This document shows, one piece after another, positions 1 to 9,957 of a stretch of DNA of 64,000 bases. Under the pieces are notes generated by a model. The model ran no database searches. It worked only from the letters and a program-made list of their open reading frames with translations, and was not told where the DNA came from. The stretch is from Boesenbergia rotunda (Eukaryota; Streptophyta; Magnoliopsida; Zingiberales; Zingiberaceae): contig JAGFNQ010005229.1 of NCBI GenBank assembly GCA_024364735.1, forward strand, positions 1-64,000, given 5' to 3'. The first letter of the stretch is position 1, and each line of letters starts with the position of its first letter. Position numbers and translations under genes: made by a program.

Positions 1-1171
1 ACATATCCTCTGGTAAGTCCACTCATATGCTACCTTACCAACCCTCTTTATGATCTTGTAGGGTCCTATGTAGCGAGGACTTAGCTTGCCCTTTTTGCCA
101 AATCTCATCACTCCCTTCATAGGAGCGACCTTGAGAAATACTGAATCTCCAACTTGGAATTCAAGTGGCCTACGGCGTGTGTCAGCATAACTTTTCTGTC
201 TACTCTGGGCAGTCTCAATCCTCTGGCGGATCGTCTGGATAGCCTGAGTGGTCTCATCTATAAGCTCAGTCTGGCTGCCTAGTCCTGACTCCATCTCTTT
301 CTTCTCACCAGCTTCTTGCCAACATATGGGTGATCTGCATTTCCTGCCATACAATGCCTCATAAGGTGCCATCCTGATGGTGGCCTGATAGCTATTGTTG
401 TAGGCAAACTCAGCTAAGCACAGAAATTTGCACCAACTACCTTTAAAGTCCAACGCACAAGCCCTGAGCATGTCTTCTAAAATCTGATTTACTCTCTCTG
501 TTTGTCCATCTGTCTGGGGATGGAAAGCTGTGCTGAACTGAAGTCTGGTGCCTAGGGCGTCCTGAACACACCTCCAAAAATGGGAGATGAACCGCCCATC
601 TCTGTCAGAAACGATCGACTTCGGAACTCCGTGAAGCCTGATTACTTCTTTCACGTACAGCTGTGCTAACTGCTCTACCGAATGCGATAACTTGATGGCT
701 AGGAAGTGGGCAGACTTGGTCAATCTGTCCACTATCACCCAATTGCATCGTGTCCATGGGTGGTTCTTGGAAGACCTGTGATAAAGTCCATGGATATTTC
801 TTCCCACTTCCACTCTGGAATGGGAAGTGGCTGTAGAACTCCTCCTGGTCTCTGGTGTTCGCTTTGACTCTCTGGCAGGTCAAGCAGGTACTGATATATC
901 TGGCCACGTCTCGCTTGAGTCCAGACCACCAGAACCTCTTCTTTAAATCTTGGTACATCTTGGTAGAACCAGGATGCATAGAGTACGGGGTACTGTGGGC
1001 TTCTTCTAAAATATTCTTTCTTAGTTCCTCATCATTGGGGACGCAAAGGCGGTCTCCAAGATAGAGGATGCCACTATCTGATACTCGAAACTCTGAATTT
1101 TCTGCCTCTTGGATCCCTGCTTGATCTTCTGGATCTCTGGGTCTTGATCTTGCTTTCTTGTATATCCACAA
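1..1171 (-). pseudogene. Ty3/gypsy integrase (broken, C-terminus off window)
   Basis: The minus strand from 1171 reads the integrase zinc-binding domain (two His about 30 residues before a CLTCQ Cys pair near 860-880) and then the start of the catalytic core. Near 605-720 the reading frame shifts, and the open frame that ends at 605 finishes in unrelated residues. The core continues in another frame from about 700 down to 1, including the conserved FHPQTDGQTER block near 500-530 and the GPY-type C-terminal domain start near 50-70. It follows the RT-RNase H in the same frame, separated by stop codons at about 1185-1192. The integrase would insert element cDNA into chromatin. This copy cannot encode a continuous protein. 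Confidence 0.85.
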
Positions 1172-1189
1172 GCAGGGTTGACTCTAGAG

Positions 1190-2698
1190 TCAATGCCAGA
1201 AATTTGCCCCAATTATCACCTCGACTCCAAAATCCTTTATTTCTTTCTGAAGTGGTAGAGACAGTGATGATAGGGACATCAGTGTGGCACAGGATTTTCT
1301 ACTCAGTGCATCTGCCACTTTATTAGCTTTTACCTGGGTGGTAGAGGATTTCACAGTCATAATCTTGACCAACTCTAGCCACCTGCGCTGCCTCATATTC
1401 AGATCCTTCTGAGTGAAGAAGTACTTCAAACTCTGATGGTCTGTGAAGATTCTGCACTGCACTCCATACAGGTAGTGTCTCCAGAGCTTCAGTGCAAAGA
1501 CCACAGCTGCTAGCTCAAGGTCGTGAGTAGGGTAATTCTTCTCATAGTCCTTGAGCTGTCTGGAGGCATATGCTATTACTTTACCATCTTGCATGAGGAC
1601 AGCTCCAAGGCCCATCCTGGATGCATCACTGTAGATGTCAAAGGCCTTGTCACTCTCTGGAACAGTCAGGATGGGAGCACTGGTCAGTCTCTTCTTCAGC
1701 TCTAGAAAACTGTGCTCGCATTTATCTGACCATTCAAACTTCTTGTTCTTTCTGGTCAAGGCTGTGAGTGGAGAGGCTATCCTGGAAAAGTCCTCCACAA
1801 ATTTTCTGTAATATCCTGTCAGGCCTAAGAAGCTTCTGATTTCACTGGCATTCTTAGGTCTACACCAGTTGCTGACTGCTTCTATCTTGGCTGGATCAAC
1901 TTGAATGCCTTCTTTGGATACAATGTGACCTAGGAAGGTCACCTGATCTAGCCAAAACTCACACTTTGAGAATTTTGCATAGAGCTTCTCCTGCTGAAGG
2001 ATCTGCAGCACTATCCTCAAGTGTGTAGCATGGCCCTCTGGAGTCTGTGAGTATATGAGAATATCATCAATAAATACAATGACGAATTTATCGAGATACT
2101 CCCTGAAGATGTGGTTCATCAGCTCCATGAAGACTGTTGGAGCATTGGTTACTCCAAAAGGCATCACTACAAATTCGTAGTGGCCGTATCTTGTCCTGAA
2201 GGCCGTCCTGGGGATGTCACTTTCTTTAACCTTCAGCTGATGATACCCAGAACGCAGATCTATCTTCGAGAACACTGTAGCCCCTTTGAGTTGATCAAAT
2301 AAATCATCTATTCTAGGAAGGGGGTACTTGTTCTTGATGGTCACCTTGTTCAGAGCTCTGTAGTCTATGCACAGACGCACAGACCCATCCTTCTTCTTGA
2401 CGAAAAGTACAGGAGCTCCCCAAGGTGAATGACTAGGGCGGATGAAACCCTTGTCAAGCAGCTCTTGCAATTGTTCTTGTAATTCTTTCAGTTCTGCTGG
2501 TGCCATGCGATAAGGTGCCTTCGAAATTGGGTTGGTTCCTGGGGCCAACTCAATTTCAAACTCAATTTCCCGATTGGGAGGGAGTCCTGGTAACTCTTCA
2601 GGAAACACCTCAGGATAGTCACAGACTACCCTCACTTCTTCTCTCTTCAATCCTTCTCCTTGACTCGCATCCACTATATGAGCTAGAAACCAGAGCAC
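1190..2698 (-). pseudogene. Ty3/gypsy reverse transcriptase-RNase H
   Basis: A 502-codon open frame. RT motifs are visible in order: LFVKKKDGS, the FSKIDLRSGYHQL block with the first catalytic Asp, VMPFG, and FIDDILIYS carrying the catalytic Asp pair. RNase H follows, with DIYSDAS, a Glu in HDLELAAV, and FTDHQSLKY. Near 1334-1372 about 13 residues are out of register between two compensating single-base indels, after which the normal KANKVADALSRK end resumes. The start shown is only the first Met after an upstream stop; in the live element this is the middle of a gag-pol polyprotein. It would copy element RNA into DNA and degrade the template. Best long open frame of this element, but not functional in context. 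Confidence 0.92.
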
Positions 2699-3066
2699 CC
2701 CTTCTCTAACATTCTCTGAGCTTGTAAGGTAGGTAGGAACCTATTTATCTTTCTCCTTGGGTCTCCAATAAACTCAACCGAAGGTTCTGCTTCTGGTGTG
2801 AACTTGACTTTTTCTTGCGGCAGTCTATAGAAGCATTATACTTACTCAAGAAGTCCATTCCTAAAATGACATCGTAATCCTTCATCTCAAGGACTAACAA
2901 GTCACTGTAGAGCTCTCGGTTGGAAATCTAGATTGATACTGCCCTTAGCCTCTCAGTAGAGGCCATTACTTCCCCTGACGGTAAGGTTGTTAAGAACTTC
3001 ATCGTTCAACCTTTCTGGTGGCCTTTATACTGTTTAAGTAGTGCTCAGTGATCAAAGCACTACTTA
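2699..3066 (-). pseudogene. Degenerate gag-protease junction
   Basis: On the minus strand near 2815-2880 the typical end of a retropepsin is recognisable (ILGMDFL followed by a Lys/Arg-rich segment), leading towards RT. The Asp-Thr/Ser-Gly active-site region and the gag CCHC knuckle expected between here and 3067 were not found. This suggests an internal deletion of several hundred bases. Confidence 0.6.
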
Positions 3067-3339
3067 TTAGTTCCTCGGAGGTTTGCAGCCTCTTAACACC
3101 GCTAGTCCCCCCTTCAACGCTATCTCAGGCCTTAACATCTTGAGCATTAGCCTAACTATCTCTTTTTCTGTGCTAACTAGCTCTGGGCACAGATGAGCTA
3201 ACCGCTTAAACATCTTCACTGCTTCATCCACGGATAGTTCTCCTTGTCTGAACTCCGTGAATTCATCATAATGCTTGTTGGTTACTTGCATGTGAGAGTA
3301 TTCTTCGAAGAACTCAGTCTCGAAGTCGGCCCATGTCAT
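3067..3339 (-). pseudogene. Ty3/gypsy gag fragment
   Basis: A 90-codon minus-strand frame matching the central retrotransposon gag domain: TWADFETEFFEEY, then a stretch resembling EFTEFRQGELSVDEAVKMF, then a LCPELV-type segment. Gag forms the virus-like particle in the cytoplasm. Homology appears to continue upstream to about 3600 through stops. A normal gag here would be several times longer and end in a CCHC zinc knuckle, which is missing. Confidence 0.75.
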
Positions 3340-4031
3340 CTGGCTGACATTTCTCTTGGCCTTGACTCTCTTCCACTATATTCTAGCATCTCCCATAAGG
3401 TAGAAAGATGCACACTTTATCTTCTCTACCTCATGCCAGTCCAGTAGCCCTACTATTCTTTCCAACGTTTTGAACCATGCTTAAGCATCCCATGGTTTGC
3501 TTGTGCCTGGGAAGTTCCCTGGCTTCAGTTTCTCCTACTGAATGAGGTACGCTTCTTGCCTTCTAGGAGCTTGCTCCTCGTTTTGGGCCTTTCTAGGACG
3601 TCCTCAAATGTATAACTTAACACTTAATGGTAATGTTCCCAAACTTACTTTAGGATATAACAAGACCTTGGTCTTGATTCTTATCTCATTTCTTAGTCCT
3701 AGAACTCGTTCTAGGGCTTAGTAAGACCTTGGTCTTACTCAAAACTTTTATCAAGCACCATGCGTGCCATAATCCCAAAACTTACTTTTGGGCAAATCAA
3801 GTAAGTACTTAAGCATTTCTCTAATATCCATTCTAGGGATTAAACATGATTCCGTGGTACTAAGGTACTAAACATGCTTCCTTGTTCTATGCACATATGA
3901 GTAAGTACTTAAGCATTTCTCTATACTGAAGTTAAGTAAAGGAGCAATAGAAAAATTGAAACTTAAAGCTTTCTTACTTGAAGACGGCAAGGTTGATGCT
4001 GATGTGTGTGTGATGCTGGAGAATGGGAACT

Positions 4032-4043
4032 GCTCTGATACCA
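4032..4043 (-). other. Primer-binding site (initiator tRNA-Met)
   Basis: The minus strand reads TGGTATCAGAGC, the usual plant tRNA-iMet primer-binding site, two bases inside the LTR edge at 4046. It fixes the element orientation and the LTR boundary. Confidence 0.92.
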
Positions 4044-4252
4044 CCTGTAGTGACCCGCCTTCTCTGCCTTAGACGGATCGTTACTTTATCTACTTCTTGA
4101 CTCTAATGCACGACTAAGAATGCGGAAATCTTTTTTTTTCTTTTAAATTCATCTAGGGATGATATTCAAACTTTAATAGTCATGCATGATACAATGGCAC
4201 ACTTCCTTTCTTTTTTTTTTTTAAAAAAAAAACAAAACAACTTTTATTTTAA

Positions 4253-4332
4253 CTGCTTTGCCAGGATTTGACCCCTAGACCTCTTAGTTGTAATAATAAA
4301 GCACTAACCAGCTGCCCTACACAGCTTCTCTT
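4253..4332 (-). other. tRNA-like module inside the LTR
   Basis: The minus strand shows an A-box-like GGGCAGCTGGTTAGTGC and, about 30 bases on, a B-box-like GGGTCAAATCC, spaced as in a tRNA or tRNA-derived SINE. No convincing acceptor stem closes it, so it is not called as a tRNA gene. It could be a relic SINE head or chance similarity. Confidence 0.35.
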
Positions 4333-6210
4333 TAATGATACCAGTCGACTGCTGCTACCAGGCGACTGACCTTTTGGCAGTTGCCTGGTGCATCGAACAG
4401 AAGCTACTGTTCGATAGGGCAGGTGACTGGTCCTGTACCAGTCGACTGGTACGCCTGAAAATCTGAAATTCAGATTCGAAGCCTTGTTTCAAAACTTCAC
4501 CAAACATATGGTTTCAAGCCATACAAAGACACAACACCATTTCTATACTCTATACTAGTTTCCTAAACATTTTAGCCAATCAAAACAACTTCATAAACTC
4601 GAAATTAGAACTTTTTGCGGAAGTAAATGAGCTATGAAAATCTATAAGAGCTTTAACTAGAGTTTTGTACCAAGCTTCACTTCTATGCATTCATAACACC
4701 AAATACATGTTCTATAACCTTGCTAAAGCATTATGAAATGTGAATGCAACTTTTCTAAACATATTTAAGCAATAAAAACTTGATTCAAAGGGGAACTAGT
4801 ACTATCTTGGCACATGCATCAATATCTCCAACAAAGTATCAATATTCCAAACTACTCACACTTCTACTCATCCAATGCAATCACAAGGATATGTATGCTA
4901 AATGAAATGACATGGAATCTTTACTCTAAGAAATTGAGCATGTAAAACTATCCAAAGCTTAAATATTCGCTAATCTCCATAAAGCAATAACTTGGAATTT
5001 GAATAAACTTAAACATTGTAATTCAAATAACTAAATTGTCTCGTCTCAAGGATCTCTCCAAAATCAGCCACCACACACACGTCGCTCAGCATCGCCTTGT
5101 CGCCTTCCTTCAGAATTGCTTGCCTTTACCTTTATCTGCAGTAAGAGGAAATGCAACTAGTAAGCAAAAAGCTTAGTAAGTACTATCTAGCTCACAAAAT
5201 CTCGAAATGTGCAAACATGCTTTTTAAACAATGTGAAATCACATGATATACTTCTTATGCTTGAAAGAAACACTAAGAAACATGTATAACTCAAAACATG
5301 CATACTCAAGCATTAATAAATCTCAACTTACTTGTTCTTGGCTTAACTTGAACTTTAGCAATTCTTTAACTTTAAATCTTCCTTTAACTTTTAGAAAACT
5401 TCTTTAAACTTTAGAAAACTTTGCTAAAGCATATACTTGAAAATAATAGCTCACTTGGATCCACTTAAGACGTAAGTACCATCTTATGCGCGTTCCCTAA
5501 AAGGTTGGGGTAGCGAGCCACCAATCCTAATAGAGCAGACCTTGGTCTACCAGGGCCAAGACCTTGGAATTGGACACCTGGATTTCTTTAACGACGCCCT
5601 TGGACGCCGGGTACTGGCCTTGGAAAATAAAATACTTACTTTACTTATTTTGAATGCCTTGGCATTTTTACGAGCACCTTGTGTGCTCAAATCCCTAAGT
5701 CGTGACTTTTGGGGATTTCTTAAGGCCTTGGCCTTCTATTTTCTTATCTTTATCTTCTTTTCTTTTCTTATCGCTTTCTTAGACCCTAAACTCATATAGG
5801 GTAATTAATTAACTCATACAAGCATGAATTAAACTAGGGTTACATGCATAAATCACAATCTAATGGAAAAATCGCATTTTTAACTTTCTAACGGGAAAAA
5901 CTTGCGGAAAACCGCCTCTTACCGCAGGTGAGCAGTACTTACATTGATATCTTGGACTTACAACCAAGATTGACGTCTAGGGCTCGGAAGAAAATTGAGA
6001 TCTCGGAGAATTCTTCGCGCCTACGCGTTCCTCTCGTCGCGGGGATCCCGAATATAGGAAAATCTCTCGGAGGAGAACCTTGGCCGGCCCTCTAGGGCTT
6101 GGTGTTGGTTGGCGTCGCCCAAGAGAGGGGGAGAAAAGGGGGCGGTGTGCGTGTGTCTTGGGCGTGGAAGAGAGGGTTTTGAGAGAAAATAAAATTTCTC
6201 TCTTTAATTA

Positions 6211-6220
6211 TCTATTTATA
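6211..6220 (-). promoter_or_regulatory. TATA box of the chromovirus LTR
   Basis: The minus strand reads TATAAATAGA, about 390 bases inside the LTR start, a plausible Pol II promoter for the genomic RNA. Confidence 0.55.
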
Positions 6221-6284
6221 CTTATGGGGCGAATTTACCTAACTATACCTTATCTATTGTTCCGCTCAATTTATTTAAACAAAA

Positions 6285-6352
6285 CCAACCAGCGCAGCTG
6301 GTCCGCCCATTGTCTCTCTGCGCGTAGGTGAAGGGTTCGATTCCCACCTACG
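6285..6352 (+). other. tRNA-like module with perfect T-arm hairpin in the LTR
   Basis: The plus strand has an A-box-like CAGCGCAGCTGG followed by a perfect B box, GGTTCGATTCC, framed by CGCGTAGGTG and its exact reverse complement. The 10-bp stem is longer than a normal T arm. It runs antisense to the retroelement, like the head of a tRNA-derived SINE. Confidence 0.4.
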
Positions 6353-6612
6353 CGATTTCTGTTTATATCCCTTTTTGCCACTTTCGTTTACGGAAAAATT
6401 CTATAAAAATATCCATAAATTTGGAATAAAATATTTCTAAAATTAGTTTCGAGAATTTTCGGGCTATCTCTTTTAATAAAATACTAAACGGACTCGGAAA
6501 ATTTCCTAAAAATATTCTAAAAATTCCTAAAAATATCTAGAATATTTCTAAAACATTTCTAACTAATTTCAAGGACTTTAAGGATTTAAAGTGGAAATTT
6601 TGGGGCGTTACA

Positions 6613-7551
6613 CTAACTATAGCTTTACCAGCTGAATCTACATTGCAGTTGTTCCACTCAAGTAGTGTTTGATTTCACTGCTGAACTTGTTTCGATTTTT
6701 GCACATCAGTTTCCAATTTCTACACATACTGCATTCATATCTGTTTTCTGCATTTCAGTTGCGAAATCTGCCACCCAGCTTTAACTTCTGCAATCTTCAA
6801 CTTAATTACTTTCAGATAGTTTGTGATTGTTTGTAGGCGCATCTGAATTGTTGCTGATTTCTACCTTAATGCTCAGAATTTCTGCATTTTGATGCTGAAT
6901 TGAGCTGATTTCCTTGCGTGCCAACTAAAATTGCTGCTCTTTCATTTGCATGCTTAAAGTCTGCACTCTACTTGTTTGTTCTCATTAAATTGCTTCTCAT
7001 CAAAATAGTTTCATATCAATTTACAAATTTGAATTCAATCAAGCTTCCGGCACATAGTTCTCTACCATCATTCCCTTTGTGCGTATCCAAGTGTTTTAAT
7101 TGCTCAAGGTGTATCCAGTTAAGTTTCGGTTTGAGTGATGATGGTTTAAGTTTAAATCAATTCGTAGTGTGTTGTTTTTGCAATTGAACTCAGATCTGTT
7201 TCCAAAATTGTGTATTTGCCTTGATGAGATTTTCCATTGGTTGAGTCCATGAATTGCCATTACCTTGTTTCAGTTTGCGTGGTTAAGTTTTCTTCTCTCT
7301 AGTGAGATTTCATTTCCAAATTGCAACCCAAAACCCAGATTTAATTTGAAACCCGAAATTCACAAACGACACCTAAATACGAGCTTGAATCGAACAACGT
7401 CAACTAGCCCCGAGAAAAATACGACCTGTGGCCCCTATACTACGTTTTCATATTCTTGATTGCAAAAAAGGTTTCCAGTTATTCATTCACATTTAAATCT
7501 GATGAGCCCACACTTTCGTGACAACTTTAATTAGCTAATTTGGATTTATCA
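6613..7551 (+). repeat. Partial 5' LTR of Athila fragment 1
   Basis: It ends in ...TTTATCA just before the primer-binding site. The last 250 bases (CCCGAGAAAAATACGACC, then the CTGTGGCCCC block) are clearly homologous to the LTRs ending at 9789 and 18942, but more diverged than those two are from each other. The LTR start is missing and probably lies beyond the inserted chromovirus. Confidence 0.75.
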
Positions 7552-7557
7552 AATTTT

Positions 7558-7574
7558 TGGCGCCGTTGCCGGGG
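7558..7574 (+). other. Primer-binding site (tRNA-Asp type), fragment 1
   Basis: TGGCGCCGTTGCCGGGG is the sequence typical of Athila elements and complementary to the 3' end of tRNA-Asp. It is separated from the LTR end by a short AATTTT spacer. Confidence 0.88.
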
Positions 7575-7713
7575 AAGCAACTAGTTGATTTGTTTGATTT
7601 TTGCTTGTATGTTTTTTGACATATCATTGGGTTTTATTTTCTGTTGCTTTATCAATTGTATACGGTTGCTGCCATTTTTCTTGTTTGTTTTGTGACAGGG
7701 TTGCAACATCAAA

Positions 7714-8829
7714 ATGTGGTCACCAGAGTTCCGTAAAGAAATAGAAGAGGCATTGGAAGAGTTGAAATATCAGTGTAAGAGGTTGGTAAATCAACAAAAA
7801 CATAAAGTTCATTCATCTACCTACCAGAGGCCGATTCATCCTACATTTCAGCCACCTCAGCCACAATTTCAGCCTTTCCAGCAATTTCAGCAACCAATTC
7901 AAGATTTTCAACAACCCTATTCAAATTTTCAGCAACCAAATCAGTTTTTTCAGCCACAAGATCAACCATCATTTCAAAACTTTCGGCCAAGTCAGAATTT
8001 TCAGAATGGGCAGCCATTATTCCAGAATTTTCAGCCCCAAATTCAACAATTCCAGCCCAACTTTCAGCCACCTTATCAACAAGATCAAGCACCTTTTCAA
8101 CAATTTCAGCAAGGGCAACCTTTCCAAAATTTTCAGCCATGGCAACAAGAATTTCAGCCCACTCAATTTCAGTGTTCACCACCACAATTTCAACCTCAGA
8201 TCCAAAATTTTCAGGGCTATAATTTTCAGCCATCTCCACCAATTTGTGAATCAAATTTTCAGCAGTTTAATCAGCCTGTGCAACCATTTGATCAACCCCC
8301 ACAGTTTCCATTTCAGCTTGCACAGCCTACTCTTGATTTTCAGCAGCCTTATGTTACTTTTCAAGACCAACAAGAGCTTGAGGCTCAACAACAGAGGACG
8401 ATGGAGATGTTGCAACAAGTTCAACAACAACAAGAACAACAACAACAATGGTTTCAAAACATGCAAGATCGATTGAATCAGATAAAATCCCAAAGATCAG
8501 ATCAGTTATATTCTCAAGTTGCTTTTAATTCTGAGAGCCCCGGAGTTGGTTTTATATCAGTTCAAGGTGACCCTAGTGCAGGGCCAAATCTTTCTTCAAG
8601 TGATCTTAAAATTTTGGAAGAAGAAGAAGATGAAGTAATCATCAAATATTGGGCACCTACAGCATGCATCCCTCCGGAGATTCCTACTCAAAATTCATTT
8701 TCAAATTTTTCAGCTCCAGAAGAAGAAACTGAAGCTCCACAGGACCATTCTAGACTTTTTTCAGCTCCGGAGAAACTGAAGCTCCCTGCTGTGTGCCATT
8801 TAATTTCTGAATTTTCATTCAGTTTCTGA
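7714..8829 (+). pseudogene. Q/F/P-rich low-complexity ORF, C-terminus chimeric
   Basis: An uninterrupted 371-codon frame. Residues 1-30 are a charged helix-like segment (MWSPEFRKEIEEALEELKYQ). Residues about 45-220 are repeats of FQQP/FQPQ/FQNF, residues about 225-255 are almost pure Gln with a few Glu and Met, and then comes an acidic tail. The last 15 codons (from about 8783) lie in a second Athila LTR, so the end is a fusion. It occupies the position after the primer-binding site where gag is expected. The related element 2 has a shorter Q/F/H-rich stretch (11079-11621) just after its gag zinc knuckle. I read this as a rearranged, expanded gag C-terminal region. No enzymatic domain is seen. 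Confidence 0.6.
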
Positions 8830-9789
8830 GTTTGTCTCAGATTCCTGATTTTCTGAGTTGTTTCTGAAGTTCTTAGTTATCAATCTTTGCTTTAGCATTA
8901 GGTGGATAGAGTGTTTAGTTCAATTACCACTTAATTGTAGTTTTTCATAACCCAAAGTTAGTTTGCGTGCCACTCCTAATTCTGAAAATTCCTGCAGATT
9001 TCTGAATTTGCTAGGGTTGCTTGTTTGCCAAATTGTCTCTGGTTTTCATCATTAATTCCTGTCTTTGAGTCCAATATGTGTTTGCTTAGTTAACATATAA
9101 CTTGGTTTTGATTTTCTGCACTTGAATCCATATTACTAGCTTAGCTAGCATCACATTTCCGAAAGTTTGATTCCATTACTGCATTTGTTTTTATTTCTGC
9201 ATTCTTTTCCTTGCTTTTGTTTGTATCTAAGTGAGTTTTTTCTTCATCATTACCTGCTAAGTTCTTGAGTGATAGTTTGCTTTTTAATCTCATTCGGTCA
9301 GCTTGCCAAGTTTTTCATTGCTACTTGTTTAATTTCTGAATTTTGCATGTGTCTCCTTGTGTTAATCTAGTTTGTTTTCGAAAACTTCATAACTGCTTTT
9401 ACCTCATTGCTTGGCATTTATTTTGGTTTGTTGCAACCAGAAAACTATTCCCCATTAAAAATTGGTAAGTGTTTAATTAGGGTACCATTAGTTGAATTCT
9501 TGGTGCCACTTTCTTTGTTTAGTTTCATTGCTCACTTTCTTTTATTTTCATTTCATTTTCATTTTCAATTAAAAACCAAAATTTCACTACTTATTTGAAA
9601 CCCAAAAACGACACATAATTAGAAGTTTGAATCAAGCACGACAACTATCCCTGAGGAAAATATGACCTGTGGCCCCTATATTACATTTTCAGATTTTGAT
9701 TGTAACAAGGGTTCCAGCATTCATACACATTTAAATTTTGATAGTCCCACAATTCGTGACAAATTTAATTAGTATATTTGGGCCTGTCA
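8783..9789 (+). repeat. 5' LTR of Athila element 2 (5'-truncated)
   Basis: Homologous to 17950-18942 from CCCTGCTGTGTGCC onward and ending CCTGTCA before the PBS. The first part of the LTR (equivalent of 16631-17949) is missing; here the sequence switches to the coding region of fragment 1. The junction carries no obvious insertion signature, so unequal or illegitimate recombination is likely. Confidence 0.82.
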
Positions 9790-9795
9790 AATTTT

Positions 9796-9812
9796 TGGCG
9801 CCGTTGCCGGGG
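9796..9812 (+). other. Primer-binding site (tRNA-Asp type), element 2
   Basis: TGGCGCCGTTGCCGGGG, identical to the site at 7558, again after a short AATTTT-like spacer behind the LTR end. Confidence 0.9.
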
Positions 9813-9957
9813 AGCTGTTAGTTGACTTGTTTGATTTTAGCTTGTGTACTTATTTCATATCATTCTTGATTTGCTTTTGTGCTTATTGCCATATCTTTGG
9901 ATTTGATTTTATCTGTTTGTCTGTTTATCCACTTTTACTGCGATTTGTTCTGTTTTT

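Larger units (their letters stand above)
1..6612 (-). mobile_element. Ty3/gypsy chromovirus (Tekay/Del-like), minus strand, truncated by window start
   Basis: Reading right to left, the order is LTR (6612-4046), tRNA-iMet primer-binding site (4043-4032), degenerate gag (3339-3067), protease tail, RT-RNase H (2698-1190) and integrase (1171 to the window edge). This is the Ty3/gypsy order. The long LTR, with minus-strand start TGTAACGCCCC, and the RT type fit the Tekay/Del chromoviruses. The chromodomain and the 3' LTR would lie beyond base 1. Stops, frameshifts and a shortened gag-protease region show that it is dead. The LTR edge at 6612 abuts sequence that looks like the inner part of an Athila LTR, so the element probably inserted there. 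The matching target duplication would be outside the window. Confidence 0.88.
4046..6612 (-). repeat. 5' LTR of the chromovirus (about 2.57 kb)
   Basis: Bounded by TGTAGTGACCCGCC on the left and GGGCGTTACA on the right, so on the minus strand it starts TGTAACGCCCC and ends CA. The minus-strand TATA box is at 6211-6220. A splice-donor-like GCGGTAAGAGG lies near 5920-5930, as is often seen in chromovirus leaders. It also carries CAGTCGACTG palindromes at 4341-4451 and two tRNA-like modules (listed separately). The other LTR is off the window. Confidence 0.85.
6613..8782 (+). mobile_element. Athila-type Ty3/gypsy fragment 1
   Basis: It holds the inner part of an LTR (6613-7551), a tRNA-Asp-type primer-binding site (7558-7574) and the start of an internal region with a Q/F/P-rich ORF. 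Its left side is cut by the chromovirus LTR at 6612. Its right side is fused at about 8783 to the middle of another Athila LTR. No protease or pol remains. Confidence 0.8.

Noticed and set aside
6285..6352. A functional tRNA gene
   Set aside because: It has a good B box but no acceptor stem, anticodon arm or terminator in the right places, and lies inside an LTR.
7841..8493. Long antisense and shifted frames across the Q/F/P-rich ORF
   Set aside because: They are shadows of the low-complexity repeat; their Asn/Phe/Ser or Ala/Glu/Val composition simply mirrors the CAA/TTT codons.
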